The notes beneath the pieces were generated by a model that had not been told where the DNA came from, ran no database searches, and saw only the letters and a program-made list of their open reading frames with translations. DNA of 64,000 bases from Candidatus Peregrinibacteria bacterium CG11_big_fil_rev_8_21_14_0_20_49_14 (GTDB lineage: Bacteria; Patescibacteriota; Gracilibacteria; Peribacterales; Peribacteraceae), in contig PCVP01000012.1 in NCBI GenBank assembly GCA_002787035.1, positions 47,588-111,587 of the forward strand, read 5' to 3'. This document shows, one piece after another, positions 33,872 to 42,253 of the stretch (within the stretch, counting starts at the first letter, position 1; every line of letters starts with the position of its first letter). The translations under genes and the position numbers were made by a program.

Positions 33872-35141
33872 CTAATGAGTGTAAGACTTCTCGTGCCACT
33901 TCCCGTTCGTCCCATGGAATACGGCCTTCCAGTTTGGTCATAGTACTAAACGGTCCCATGCCGCAAAGAACTACCGCATCTCCTGCTTTGGCATGCTTGA
34001 AAAGAAAAGTGATGGCTTCTTTACGGTCAAAAATTTTATGGGCATCCGTTTTTGACTCGTCTACTCCACTCCATACTTCTTCCAGTACGGCGTGGGGGTC
34101 TTCTCCGTATGTTTCGTCTTCTGCGACGACTGTGATGTCTGCAAGTTCAGAACATATACGTCCTATTGCAGAGCGCTTCTCTCGCATCCTGTCTCCGCAG
34201 CTGGAGCAGAGCACCATAACTCGACCTGTGTTTCCTACCATTGTGCGTAATGCCGTAAGTGTCTTCTCGTAGGCCTGCGGAGAAACGGCAAAATCTACAA
34301 AAACAGAAAAGTCTTGGCCCTCGTCTATCGACTCCATTCTTCCCGGCAAACTCCGGAAGCTTCGCAGTGCCTCTGCCGATGTTTCCACAGGAATACCAAC
34401 AGCGCCGGTACATGCTATGGCACACAGAGCATTCTCAAGATTAAACGTTCCGGGTATTGCCAAACGCAGAGGAACGGAATCGTACTTCTTCCCTACAATG
34501 AGGGCTGAACTCGAATGAGGATCCGCGTGAATATTCTCGAGTGCAAGGTCTGAATTCTTCGGACCGAACACGAATGTACGCTCGGTTCGTATGTTTTTGT
34601 ACTGCTCGTACGATTCGTCATTACCATTGAGGACCTTTATACCTTTGCCGCGAAGCATCGTAAAAATCTTCCCTTTATCTGTACGATATTGCTCCATGGA
34701 GCCGTGGTAATCCAGATGCTCCGGAGCCGTATTCGTTATGCCTGCAACTTTCGGGTACGTGCAGAGCACTCTCCCTTGCACAAGACCGTGTGATGACATT
34801 TCCACCACTGCGTACGTACATCCTTCTCGTACGAGTCTTCGTAGGAATTCTTGCAATGTAAAAGGGCTTATAGATGTGAGATGAGTCGCATTCTCTTCGC
34901 ATACTTCATTTATTTGCAAAAAGGCAGTGGATGCCGCACCCACTTTGCAACCTGCGGAGTGCAGAATGTGCGCAATCATGCCGACTGTCGTGGTCTTTCC
35001 GTCTGTTCCCGTTATTCCTATGACAGTGAGTTTTCTGGCCGGGAAACCGTAATAGAGTGCCGCCAGGTATCCTTTGGCATAGTGCCACCCTAACCGGAAC
35101 GGGCTTCGTTGCGGAACAAGAGATTTCAGTCGCTTCAGCAT
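33867..35141 (-). CDS. MurE-like Mur ligase lacking the N-terminal domain
   Basis: Mur ligases add an amino acid to the UDP-MurNAc peptide using ATP. The 424-residue protein has the P-loop VIGITGTDGKTTTVG (about residues 41-55), the MurE-like HLTSISPF, VEMSSHGLVQGR, ITNTAPEHLDYHGSMEQY and the C-terminal domain LPGRMESIDEGQDFSVFVDFAVSP. The usual MurE first domain, about 90 residues that hold the uracil part of the substrate, is reduced to about 35 residues. The DNPR motif of diaminopimelate-specific enzymes is not seen. The start (ATGCTGA) overlaps the riboflavin kinase stop. Confidence 0.85.
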   Translation of the reverse strand: MLKRLKSLVPQRSPFRLGWHYAKGYLAALYYGFPARKLTVIGITGTDGKTTTVGMIAHILHSAGCKVGAASTAFLQINEVCEENATHLTSISPFTLQEFLRRLVREGCTYAVVEMSSHGLVQGRVLCTYPKVAGITNTAPEHLDYHGSMEQYRTDKGKIFTMLRGKGIKVLNGNDESYEQYKNIRTERTFVFGPKNSDLALENIHADPHSSSALIVGKKYDSVPLRLAIPGTFNLENALCAIACTGAVGIPVETSAEALRSFRSLPGRMESIDEGQDFSVFVDFAVSPQAYEKTLTALRTMVGNTGRVMVLCSSCGDRMREKRSAIGRICSELADITVVAEDETYGEDPHAVLEEVWSGVDESKTDAHKIFDRKEAITFLFKHAKAGDAVVLCGMGPFSTMTKLEGRIPWDEREVAREVLHSLE

Positions 35142-35521
35142 GCATTGCTTAGAATAGCACGGCACTGCGCAATATCCTCAACTATCTGTGCTTTCAAATC
35201 TTCAACGGTCGGAAAATCCCGTATGTCTCGCAGGCGCTTCACAACCGTTACGGTCACTGCACCGGGTAGAGAGGGGACTACGGTATCTATAAGATGCACT
35301 TCGCAGGCTCGTGAGTCGTTGAAGACAGGGCGAGGTCCGTAGTGCATGGCTCCGGGATGCTTTACTCCGTCACTGAGTTCCATAAAGCATGCATAAATTC
35401 CTTCCTTCAAATGTTCCGGTACGGCAGCCAGATTTATATTGATAGTCGGGATTCCGTACTGTTTTCCTCTGCCTGCACCGGTAATAGCAGATGCTGTAAA
35501 TGTAATGTCCTGAGTACTCAT
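35135..35521 (-). CDS. Riboflavin kinase (RibF C-terminal domain only)
   Basis: The 128-residue protein corresponds to the flavokinase half of RibF, which turns riboflavin into FMN. TGAGRGKQYGIPTININL is the ATP/flavin-binding signature, followed by KEGIYACF, HYGPRPVFNDSRACEVHLID and the C-terminal RLRDIRDFPTVEDLKAQI. The FAD synthetase half is absent. It is coupled to the murE-like gene by a stop-start overlap. Confidence 0.9.
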   Translation of the reverse strand: MSTQDITFTASAITGAGRGKQYGIPTININLAAVPEHLKEGIYACFMELSDGVKHPGAMHYGPRPVFNDSRACEVHLIDTVVPSLPGAVTVTVVKRLRDIRDFPTVEDLKAQIVEDIAQCRAILSNAC

Positions 35522-35596
35522 ACGTGGACAGTAGTGTATAGACTTACAGAATCTTTACCATCTATAGCTACACTACTATAAAACGATACAAAACGT

Positions 35597-35665
35597 GTCA
35601 TGGTGAGCCCGTCGAACCATCACGTTTTGGCTTTGTGTCGCCCTTCGACGAGCTCAGGGTGACAC
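35597..35665. repeat. REP-like palindromic element, copy 1
   Basis: TGAGCCCGTCGAA and TTCGACGAGCTCA form the arms of an imperfect hairpin framed by GTGTCA and TGACAC. An inverted copy lies at 52265-52329. Such elements are common intergenic repeats of unknown origin. Confidence 0.75.
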
Positions 35666-35696
35666 AAAGCATATGCCAAATTATGGTTGTTCAGCT

Positions 35697-35975
35697 CTAT
35701 CTCCCCGCACCCTGCAAAATTTCTCGGTACTTCATTCGTGTACTGTTGTGTATTTTTCCAATATTTGTTCCATGTGGGAGGAATGGAATGTTGAGAAGCG
35801 CCATTAACGGTAGTCTGGCGACGCGTAGGGAAATTCCCACTATGCCTCGCAGCGCTTTTTCCGGAGCGCCCAGAGCAATATCTTTCCCTGTCTCTATTGT
35901 CTTTCTTGGCAAATAGAGCAGCGTGTCTGCTATTGGAGTTGTGAGCTGATTGAGTCCCGATTCCCATTCTGGCAT
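35697..35975 (-). CDS. Hypothetical protein next to the cassette array
   Basis: A 92-residue protein beginning MPEWESGLNQLTTPIADTLL with a central amphipathic or weakly hydrophobic segment (VARLPLMALLNIPFLPHG). No family recognised. TATAAT on the minus strand (35982-35987) ends 6 bases before the ATG, which supports expression and a leaderless mRNA. It probably belongs to the chromosome beside the array because the adjacent attC-like site has a degenerate outer core. Confidence 0.6.
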   Translation of the reverse strand: MPEWESGLNQLTTPIADTLLYLPRKTIETGKDIALGAPEKALRGIVGISLRVARLPLMALLNIPFLPHGTNIGKIHNSTRMKYREILQGAGR

Positions 35976-36196
35976 GTGTATATTATACAATAAAATACAT
36001 AATGAGGCAATTTTAGCGAAAACGTGGAGGCATGGTTTCCGTAACGTAAATCGTTTCCTCAAATGCGTCGTTATTGCCTTACTACCGCTCATTTCCTTCA
36101 TTCCGAATCCTCTATGGAGCGACTACTTGTGAAAAAAGCCACAAAATTGCCAGAAATTTGAAATTGCTACAAAAATTTGCCTATTTACTATGGCAT

Positions 36197-36351
36197 ATAA
36201 ATGTTTGCGAGTGTGCGAAGCCCGAGGCGGTATAATGTTGGCACGGAGCGGTAGCGGAGTGCCACACCGCCGAACGGTTTATGAGAGTGGCGGCGACATC
36301 CATCGAAATCTCAAAGAGAAGCTGCCACGAACCGCACACCCGCTGTTATGT
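36197..36351 (-). repeat. attC-like site A (end of cassette 4)
   Basis: On the plus strand the arms GCGAGTGTGCG and CGCACACCCGC pair with one mismatch and enclose two inner hairpins (GGCGGT/ACCGCC and GTGGC/GCCAC). The inner core is GTTATGT (36345-36351); the outer core is degenerate (ATAAATG), which suggests the end of the array. Length 155 bp. Confidence 0.7.
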
Positions 36352-37869
36352 AACGTCAATTTTTCCCGTATTCCAAGGCATCTGTTGCTCACGTTCTTTT
36401 CGGAGTGGGAAAACAACAAACAAACTCGTCGTTTTGGGCGACGGCCAGAGGGGCTAGGGGGAATTGACCCGAGCCATTATTTGTACTTTATTTTCTGATA
36501 TTGTCCGCGCAGATCCTTATTGTCTTCATTATGAGTTGAAAGTCTACCTGTGAACCTAATCAAGTGATCGTACCGCTGGTTAGCTTCATTATTTTGTGAG
36601 ATCCATTGCCGGACATTCTCTAGTGAAGATAATGGGGTATTCGGAGGTTTAATAAACGTATTTTGAAAAGCCTGTAAATGATCTAGTTCCTCTTGTGAGA
36701 CACTGTATTCTGCTCTCATCTCTGAGGAAATTTGCTCATCAAGTGATAAGAGTGTCTCTCGGGTGTAAACCGAATTAGGAACAGATGAACTTCCTGTTGA
36801 GGGGGCGCTGTCTATTGTAAGGCTAATATCGTTTCTATGTTTTTGATGTACCATTCTCGCAATGGAGTGAGCGGCTGCATCTACACATGCATTAAGGTAT
36901 CCACCTTGTATCTCTATACTTCCTTCATTTTGGGTAACAGCATTCAGTTGTTCCAAGTCTTTATCTTGCAAGAGACCTGTCCCAGGTTCGAAAGAATCAA
37001 CAACAACAGTTCTATCCTGTTCAATTGATCTTAGGAAAGTATCGTATGCATGCACCCTTTGTTGGTCTGGTACGAGTGCACGTCTTGAAAGGTCTAACAC
37101 TCGTAATGAATCATTCGGTACTTTGGTATGCAATGCCTCCCATTCTTCAAGTATGTCTCTCGCAAGAAAATACCCCAGTGGGATGCACGACGGATCCTCC
37201 TTGAGTTTTGCAAGTGCGATTTGAGCAGCGTTTACAACATACGCTTCGATATGTAGATCAGGGTTCCTGTTAGATGCTTCCCAGAGTGTTGAATCAAAGT
37301 TCTCGATGAATAGGCTAAATAGTGGATGTACTACTACTTTAACAGTGCCAACAGGACCCTTCTTCCACTCTGACAAATGTGGATGTGGCCATTTTCCTAC
37401 CTCACGCACAGCATCAATTGCATCGTAGAACCAAACAGATGCTTTACCGGAGGCAGTTCCAGATCCTTCAATTAGTTTTACACTTTTGCCTTTCTCCAAT
37501 CTATCTAAAGTATCAAGTAAGTCCTCAATTTGTTGATCACTTAGATCTCTAGCCTGAAGCAGTGAGCGTGTTGCGGCCATGTGATCATCGTGTTGCTCCT
37601 GAGCCTCTTTTTTTTGGTCATACTGCATTACCCGTTCAGGCACTTTGCTCTTGGGAGTGGTTGAGTTGCTATCATCAGCCTCAATGTTTTCAAAAGAGGA
37701 TGGAATATCAATATTCGGCATGGGGTGGTTGTGTTTGCACAAGTATTATATCATAATTGTAGAATTGATTCTCCCCTAATCTAAAAAACACATTCACCTC
37801 CTAATTCCGTAACGAAAAGAAAAGCGTAGTCGGCACCGCCGGAAAACGGAAAAAAGATATTTCGGCTAA
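36202..37869 (-). mobile_element. Cassette 4
   Basis: Bounded by the outer cores of attC-C and attC-A. It carries one unknown gene. Its start (GTTAGCCG, then TTTTTTCCGTTTTCC and CTTTTCG) matches the reverse complement of its end (GTTATGTAAC, TTTTTCCCGTATTCC, TTCTTTTCG) imperfectly over about 60 bp. Confidence 0.6.
36477..37721 (-). CDS. Unknown protein carried by cassette 4
   Basis: A 414-residue soluble protein starting MPNIDIPSSFENIEADDSN. The first 90 residues are charged and helical; the middle (WKKGPVGTVKVVVHPLFSLFIENFDSTLWEASNRNPDLHIEAYV) looks like an alpha/beta domain, with DRTVVVDSFEPGTGLL further on. No catalytic motif is recognised. Neighbouring cassettes carry restriction systems, so a defence or regulatory role is possible but unproven. 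TATAAT lies about 24 bases upstream. A TTG seven codons earlier is an alternative start. Confidence 0.7.
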   Translation of the reverse strand: MPNIDIPSSFENIEADDSNSTTPKSKVPERVMQYDQKKEAQEQHDDHMAATRSLLQARDLSDQQIEDLLDTLDRLEKGKSVKLIEGSGTASGKASVWFYDAIDAVREVGKWPHPHLSEWKKGPVGTVKVVVHPLFSLFIENFDSTLWEASNRNPDLHIEAYVVNAAQIALAKLKEDPSCIPLGYFLARDILEEWEALHTKVPNDSLRVLDLSRRALVPDQQRVHAYDTFLRSIEQDRTVVVDSFEPGTGLLQDKDLEQLNAVTQNEGSIEIQGGYLNACVDAAAHSIARMVHQKHRNDISLTIDSAPSTGSSSVPNSVYTRETLLSLDEQISSEMRAEYSVSQEELDHLQAFQNTFIKPPNTPLSSLENVRQWISQNNEANQRYDHLIRFTGRLSTHNEDNKDLRGQYQKIKYK

Positions 37870-37990
37870 CGTTTGCACGTATACGATATTGCGAGCGAGC
37901 GTGGCGGTATAATTTACTCACCGCCTAAGCGAGCAAAGCAATATGGGCGAAACGACAAGTGGGAGTGTAGCCGTATATGCCGTGTTAAGT
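37864..37990 (-). repeat. attC-like site C (end of cassette 3)
   Basis: On the plus strand the cores are GGCTAAC (37864-37870) and GTTAAGT (37984-37990, a perfect GTTRRRY). ATATTGC pairs with GCAATAT around an inner GGCGGT/ACCGCC stem. At 127 bp it is the shortest site and lacks the second inner hairpin. Confidence 0.65.
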
Positions 37991-38893
37991 GATGTTTTAT
38001 TTTTGCCTATATTTATCAGTTAATGTTTGGCCATTTTTGTCCTTCCACTCAATCCAGCCATTTGCTCTACGTCCAAGAATTACAGCCGCAGCAGTACTCG
38101 GTGAATTGAATGTATAGTTTTCCTTGAACACAAGAACGTCATTTTCTGCTTTCAAAATTTCTTTTTCCAAAAGAGCTTTGCGAGTATTGGAAACACCAGG
38201 GCTAATAGTGTTTGTTTCATCAGGCTGGGCTATCGAACCAGCAAATACTATTAATCCATCCTCTACATACTCGCCTTGTGCGGAAGCTTCTTTCCCTGAG
38301 CAGAAAATGGTGTTCTGTTTTTCCTTTTTGGATTCTTCAAATATCGGAAATCCAAGGGTTGCTATAAGAATTTTTAGATCATCAAAAAAACTTAAGACGA
38401 AGTCTACATCCTGCTCGGTGAGTGATGATTGAGTCGGCGAAGTGTTATTTTCGAGGATACATTTGCCAATTTGCTTTGCCTGTTCACAGCAATGACTTTC
38501 TAGGAATTTGATATGAGCTTTATTGATGTTGTGCTTTTCAGAAACAAAGCAAATTGCAGTATTCCAAAAATCTTTACCTGCGTTGTGTTGTTTGAGACGA
38601 GTTAGGAGATTTTCAGCTTCGCCGACGTAAACCCTTGGCTTTCCGATTTCATCTTCTGATCCAAAAAGGAAATATAACCCTGGTTCTTGGACATCTGGCC
38701 TTTTGTAAATATCTTCGATTTTACTGCGAGGGACAAAAATGGCCTTAACTATTGAATCCTTGATATCACAAGCTTTGATACTTCTAGGATTGCCGTCTGG
38801 AATAAAAATATTTATTGTTCTTCCTCTCATAGTTTTTTGATTATAAATGCAGTTTATAGCAAGTAAGGCAAAAATAAAATTTATGTTACATAA
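37870..38893 (-). mobile_element. Cassette 3
   Basis: Holds one GIY-YIG gene. The start GTTATGTAACATAAA-TTTTATTTTTGCCT and the reverse complement of its end, GTTAAGTGATG-TTTTATTTTTGCCT, share 14 consecutive bases; the end repeat includes the last codons of the gene. Confidence 0.6.
37997..38830 (-). CDS. GIY-YIG nuclease with C-terminal DUF4357
   Basis: A 277-residue protein. The GIY-YIG domain spans about residues 48-130: GLYFLFGSEDEIGKPRVYVGEAENLLTRL holds the GLY...YVG motif and conserved Arg, and HIKFLE the Glu. The C-terminus FNSPSTAAAVILGRRANGWIEWKDKNGQTL matches DUF4357, often fused to such nucleases. It may be a restriction-like or mobile-element nuclease. Start at MRGRTINIF: TATAAT ends 9 bases before it, while the longer frame runs through attC-B. 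Confidence 0.85.
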   Translation of the reverse strand: MRGRTINIFIPDGNPRSIKACDIKDSIVKAIFVPRSKIEDIYKRPDVQEPGLYFLFGSEDEIGKPRVYVGEAENLLTRLKQHNAGKDFWNTAICFVSEKHNINKAHIKFLESHCCEQAKQIGKCILENNTSPTQSSLTEQDVDFVLSFFDDLKILIATLGFPIFEESKKEKQNTIFCSGKEASAQGEYVEDGLIVFAGSIAQPDETNTISPGVSNTRKALLEKEILKAENDVLVFKENYTFNSPSTAAAVILGRRANGWIEWKDKNGQTLTDKYRQK

Positions 38894-39027
38894 CGTTCGC
38901 GGGTGTGCGAAGCTGGCGGGCTGTACAATATCCGCGAAGCGGGACAGCCCGCCAGTTTGGGTGAGGGCAGCGACCTCCATTCCAATTCAAAATGGAGCTG
39001 CCCCGAACCGTACAGCCGCTGTTGTCG
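38888..39027 (-). repeat. attC-like site B (end of cassette 2)
   Basis: Plus-strand cores are ACATAAC (38888-38894) and GTTGTCG (39021-39027). Imperfect outer arms (GCGGGTGTGCG with CGTACAGCCGC) enclose GGCGGGCTGT/ACAGCCCGCC and CTCCAT/ATGGAG hairpins. Length 140 bp. Confidence 0.7.
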
Positions 39028-39119
39028 GATCGTCACTTTTCGACCGAGTTTTGTAGTTCTTAGTGTAGCTTTTTATTTTTGCGGGGAGGGGAAACAACAA
39101 ACAGAACATAAACAATAAA

Positions 39120-39482
39120 TTATGCTTGATATGTTGTCTCATTATCAAGTTCAGAAGTTTGATAATCACCAATCATTTTTTCAGAAGAGCCTTTTGTGAT
39201 TGCTTCTTTGTAGCTGTCACTAATAAATTTGGAGCTCGATCTAAGATCAGTAATTGTAGATTTATATTCTGAGATTACATCTTTGTAACTTTCTTTTATT
39301 TGATTTGAGAAGAAAGATCCAAAAGTGTAAAGAATACCAAATGCAATAGAGATTGAACCAAGAATTCCCGCAGGGGTGCTGAGACTATTATTAATGCGAA
39401 GCATAAGATACCCAAAAAATAAGGTACAAAACAGTACTAATATGGATTGGAGCTCGATTTTTTTGATTACTTCCTTAAACAT
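39120..39482 (-). CDS. Small two-helix membrane protein
   Basis: A 120-residue protein with two membrane helices (ILVLFCTLFFGYLMLRI and ILGSISIAFGILYTFGSFF) and a helical C-terminal tail. It overlaps the upstream ORF by 8 bp, so it is part of the cassette-2 operon. No family recognised; small membrane partners beside restriction genes sometimes belong to composite defence units. Confidence 0.6.
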   Translation of the reverse strand: MFKEVIKKIELQSILVLFCTLFFGYLMLRINNSLSTPAGILGSISIAFGILYTFGSFFSNQIKESYKDVISEYKSTITDLRSSSKFISDSYKEAITKGSSEKMIGDYQTSELDNETTYQA

Positions 39483-39837
39483 TTTTTGAGAATGTAGAAT
39501 TGACTAGAGCCAGAAAACCTTCATCTTTTCTCAAATAATCTACAATATCTTTTAATTGGCTACTTAATGTAGATATCTCGTACTTACCTTCCTTGTAAAC
39601 GTCGATATCAAAAAGCACCCCCTTAGTTTCATCTGACTTTTTTGTTACCTGCTGAATTCTTAAAGTGGCTTTCAATTCGTTTTCAAGCTCAAATGAGGTT
39701 TCTGATTTTGAAAAATATCCTTTATGTTTTGAAAAATAACAAAGATTATCAAAGTAGTCTTTGGACTTACTTTCCTGCGAGAAGTCATAAATAAAATAAT
39801 TTCTCCACCCAATGCGCCTACTCTGAGAAACATCCAA
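39475..39837 (-). CDS. Hypothetical protein, probably 3' part of a frameshifted gene
   Basis: The frame (120 residues if started at the TTG at 39837) begins DVSQSRRIGWRNYFIYDF and has no good start codon. The preceding ORF ends in the other frame with LIPKPISDID just before. Joined, they read as one protein of about 190 residues. Either a sequencing or natural frameshift, or programmed frameshifting, could explain this. Family unknown. Confidence 0.5.
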   Translation of the reverse strand: MDVSQSRRIGWRNYFIYDFSQESKSKDYFDNLCYFSKHKGYFSKSETSFELENELKATLRIQQVTKKSDETKGVLFDIDVYKEGKYEISTLSSQLKDIVDYLRKDEGFLALVNSTFSKNV

Positions 39838-40036
39838 TATCGATATCGCTTATTGGTTTTGGTATTAGTAATCCCTCTAGCCCCATAGTGAAACTTGCTG
39901 GAGGCTGATCGTTGGAATGGTACAAATTTACTATCTCACCGGCGCGATCAATGTATTTATAGCCCTTAACAATATCTATCTGAACGAATGATTCAGGATT
40001 GTTTAGATCGGTGAGTTTTTTTATGACATTAGACAT
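39818..40036 (-). CDS. Hypothetical protein, probably 5' part of a frameshifted gene
   Basis: A 72-residue ORF starting MSNVIKKLTDLNNPESFVQI and ending PKPISDIDIGCFSE. It overlaps the next ORF by 20 bp in another frame. See 39475-39837. It follows the TdeIII-like gene by 16 bp. Confidence 0.5.
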   Translation of the reverse strand: MSNVIKKLTDLNNPESFVQIDIVKGYKYIDRAGEIVNLYHSNDQPPASFTMGLEGLLIPKPISDIDIGCFSE

Positions 40037-40052
40037 AATATAAAGACGTTAG

Positions 40053-40865
40053 TTAATAGCCCATGGCAAGCTGATCGAGCATATCGGGCCCCTTCTCTCG
40101 TCCAACCTCCTGGTAAATGTCGAGTATTTCTTCATAAGTTCCTGGGCCACCCACAATATCCCAGAATTCTTTACCAATCAGCACCTCATTTTCAACATCC
40201 ATGTAATTCACAACAAAGCTGTGTTTGTAGGTTGCCTTAACCAATCCATATGGATTGTAGGCCATTGCATACAAAGCACGTACTTTAGGATACTTGTCGT
40301 GGGTCATTGCATGTATTTGTAGCAGGCGATCTGTGGCTTCAAGACATTGGCCTTTGTTTGGCTTAGGGCTTTTGATTTCAAAAAAGAATTCCTCTCCCTT
40401 TTTTGTTTGAATATAGAGGTCAGCAATCCTTTTCCTTTCAGAGCCTTTGCCAGAGTTAGCAAGTGAGATTACTTCATTTACATAGTCGGGATATTTCCCC
40501 TTCATGCCACCAGAACCGATAATATTTATGACTGACTCAATCTTTTTTACTGCGGCATTGGATACAATGCCATTTACAATATGACCTCGCTCAGCGTGTT
40601 TGTGATGATTTAAGGCAATGATTCTCGCACATTCTTCAAAGGTCGTTCCAAGCTTTGTTGAAAATGATCTTTCGAATTCAGTGATTGTCAACAGACCATC
40701 AGGCAACAAGGATTCGTGAAATGGTTTGAGATCACCCTTGGTTGAGCATGTTCTTGGTGGTCGTAACTTTTTAGGGTCAAAGCTATTTATTGTTTTTTCC
40801 GAAATCATTCCTTGAATGAATCCCTCGAGAAAGCCTTTGATTTTGCTGCGTACCGTGGAGTCCAT
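40053..40865 (-). CDS. TdeIII-like type II restriction endonuclease
   Basis: A 270-residue protein resembling the TdeIII family known from Treponema denticola: FSTKLGTTFEECARIIALNHHKHAERGH, then RIADLYIQTKKGEEFFFEIKSPKPNKGQCLEATDRLL, where ADLYI (about 147) and FEIK (about 163) form a PD-(D/E)xK-like metal site, and YAMAYNPYG. It should cut the sequence its partner methylase protects; the specificity is not deducible. Start ATG overlaps the methylase stop (TAATG), so they are translationally coupled. Confidence 0.82.
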   Translation of the reverse strand: MDSTVRSKIKGFLEGFIQGMISEKTINSFDPKKLRPPRTCSTKGDLKPFHESLLPDGLLTITEFERSFSTKLGTTFEECARIIALNHHKHAERGHIVNGIVSNAAVKKIESVINIIGSGGMKGKYPDYVNEVISLANSGKGSERKRIADLYIQTKKGEEFFFEIKSPKPNKGQCLEATDRLLQIHAMTHDKYPKVRALYAMAYNPYGLVKATYKHSFVVNYMDVENEVLIGKEFWDIVGGPGTYEEILDIYQEVGREKGPDMLDQLAMGY

Positions 40866-42058
40866 TATGCTTTTTGCCAAAGAAGAATACTTTCATAGAA
40901 TGCACCACTTCTTCTGCCGGTGCGCCTATTAACATGCCTTTCAACACGACCAATGGATCTGAAACCTACCTTTTCTGGGTCATAAAGATTGCATGTGTCA
41001 TGAACGACAATAGCCATGATTCCATCATGAGTCATGCAATCTCTGGTATGAAGGAATACTTCATTAATTCCCTCAATATATCTTTGTTTTGCATTAACTG
41101 ACTGACCATTTTTAGCTGCACCAATTTCTCTGGTTTCGTTGTTCTTAAGTCCAAGAAGTTCGTAGGCGTATTTGTGCTGTTCATGGTAGTCAATGAGGCC
41201 AACGTATGGAGGCGAGGTAAAGACCATATCTATATTCTTTGGTAGATCAACATTCCTTGAGTCATCGTGGAAAACTTGGACATCAACATTCTTTCTCAGA
41301 CCGGAGTATTCCTTCACTCTCTCAAGAGTATCAAGGGAATAACGATTCAAAAACTTATATGCTTCTTGGACAGGAGAGCAAGTTCTTCCATGCTTGTAAC
41401 ATTCATATGGCTCCGTCTGAGGTTTTTTTGGAAAATCGAGATCAAAGTGTGTTACGAGTCTGGCTGATCGGGCTGAACGAGAAAGAATAATTTTAAACAA
41501 GTCTTGATAGTGATAATCCTTTATCATTTTTAAGAAACACAAAAGCTCACTACGCGCCTGATCAGCGAACCAGTCTTTGAGATATTGATTGTTTGTAGAT
41601 AAAACGGTTTTCACTTTTGCGTCATCTGAGTACTTTGTTTTGTACTTTTTCAGACGGTCAAGGATGCCATAGATATCACATTCCAATATATCAATATCGT
41701 ATTTTGCTGTTTTGGTCTTTGTGAGCAAGACATTGAATGCAGAGATGTCGGTTCCAAGGCAATCAATGCCTAATGTACTTGCTTCAACGAGCGTAGTTCC
41801 AGATCCACAAAAGGGATCATAAACAAGCTTTGGCTGGAACTTCCGTAAAAATATTTCTACGAGTTGTGGAATGAACTTCCCCAGATAAGGATGAAGTCTA
41901 TGGACGTGCTTAGTCCGTGTAAATTCTGGCAAATCCTTTTCCCTCCAGTTTAAATTGAGAGTTTCTAAATCAGTATCTGCATTTACGCTGATAAAGTCAG
42001 TAAGAGGTTTCTGCCTGTATTGCTGAGCAATTTTTTGTGCGACGGCGTTATTGTACAT
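40865..42058 (-). CDS. DNA methyltransferase of a type II restriction system
   Basis: A 397-residue amino-methyltransferase. LVYDPFCGSGTTLVEASTLGIDCLGTDI is the SAM-binding motif (about residue 86) and VFTSPPYVGLIDYH the catalytic SPPY (about 283); FCGSG before SPPY is the beta/DPPY-type N4-cytosine or N6-adenine order reversed relative to type alpha. It protects host DNA from the coupled TdeIII-like nuclease. ATG 42058 is used; an upstream TTG at 42091 would add 11 residues. Confidence 0.88.
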   Translation of the reverse strand: MYNNAVAQKIAQQYRQKPLTDFISVNADTDLETLNLNWREKDLPEFTRTKHVHRLHPYLGKFIPQLVEIFLRKFQPKLVYDPFCGSGTTLVEASTLGIDCLGTDISAFNVLLTKTKTAKYDIDILECDIYGILDRLKKYKTKYSDDAKVKTVLSTNNQYLKDWFADQARSELLCFLKMIKDYHYQDLFKIILSRSARSARLVTHFDLDFPKKPQTEPYECYKHGRTCSPVQEAYKFLNRYSLDTLERVKEYSGLRKNVDVQVFHDDSRNVDLPKNIDMVFTSPPYVGLIDYHEQHKYAYELLGLKNNETREIGAAKNGQSVNAKQRYIEGINEVFLHTRDCMTHDGIMAIVVHDTCNLYDPEKVGFRSIGRVERHVNRRTGRRSGAFYESILLWQKA

Positions 42059-42253
42059 ATGAAATGTAGAAGTGCTGAGAGAATAGGTCAAAAATGAAAA
42101 TTAGCCAAAAAATTCGTAATGCATGGATCTGAAATATATTGTAGTGTACAATCGTACACCCAAACACACACAATAAACATCCCACAAAAACAAGGGGGGA
42201 CGCAAAAATAAAAAGCGAAGCGGAACGAAGAAACAAGGGAGAAAAGTTATGTC

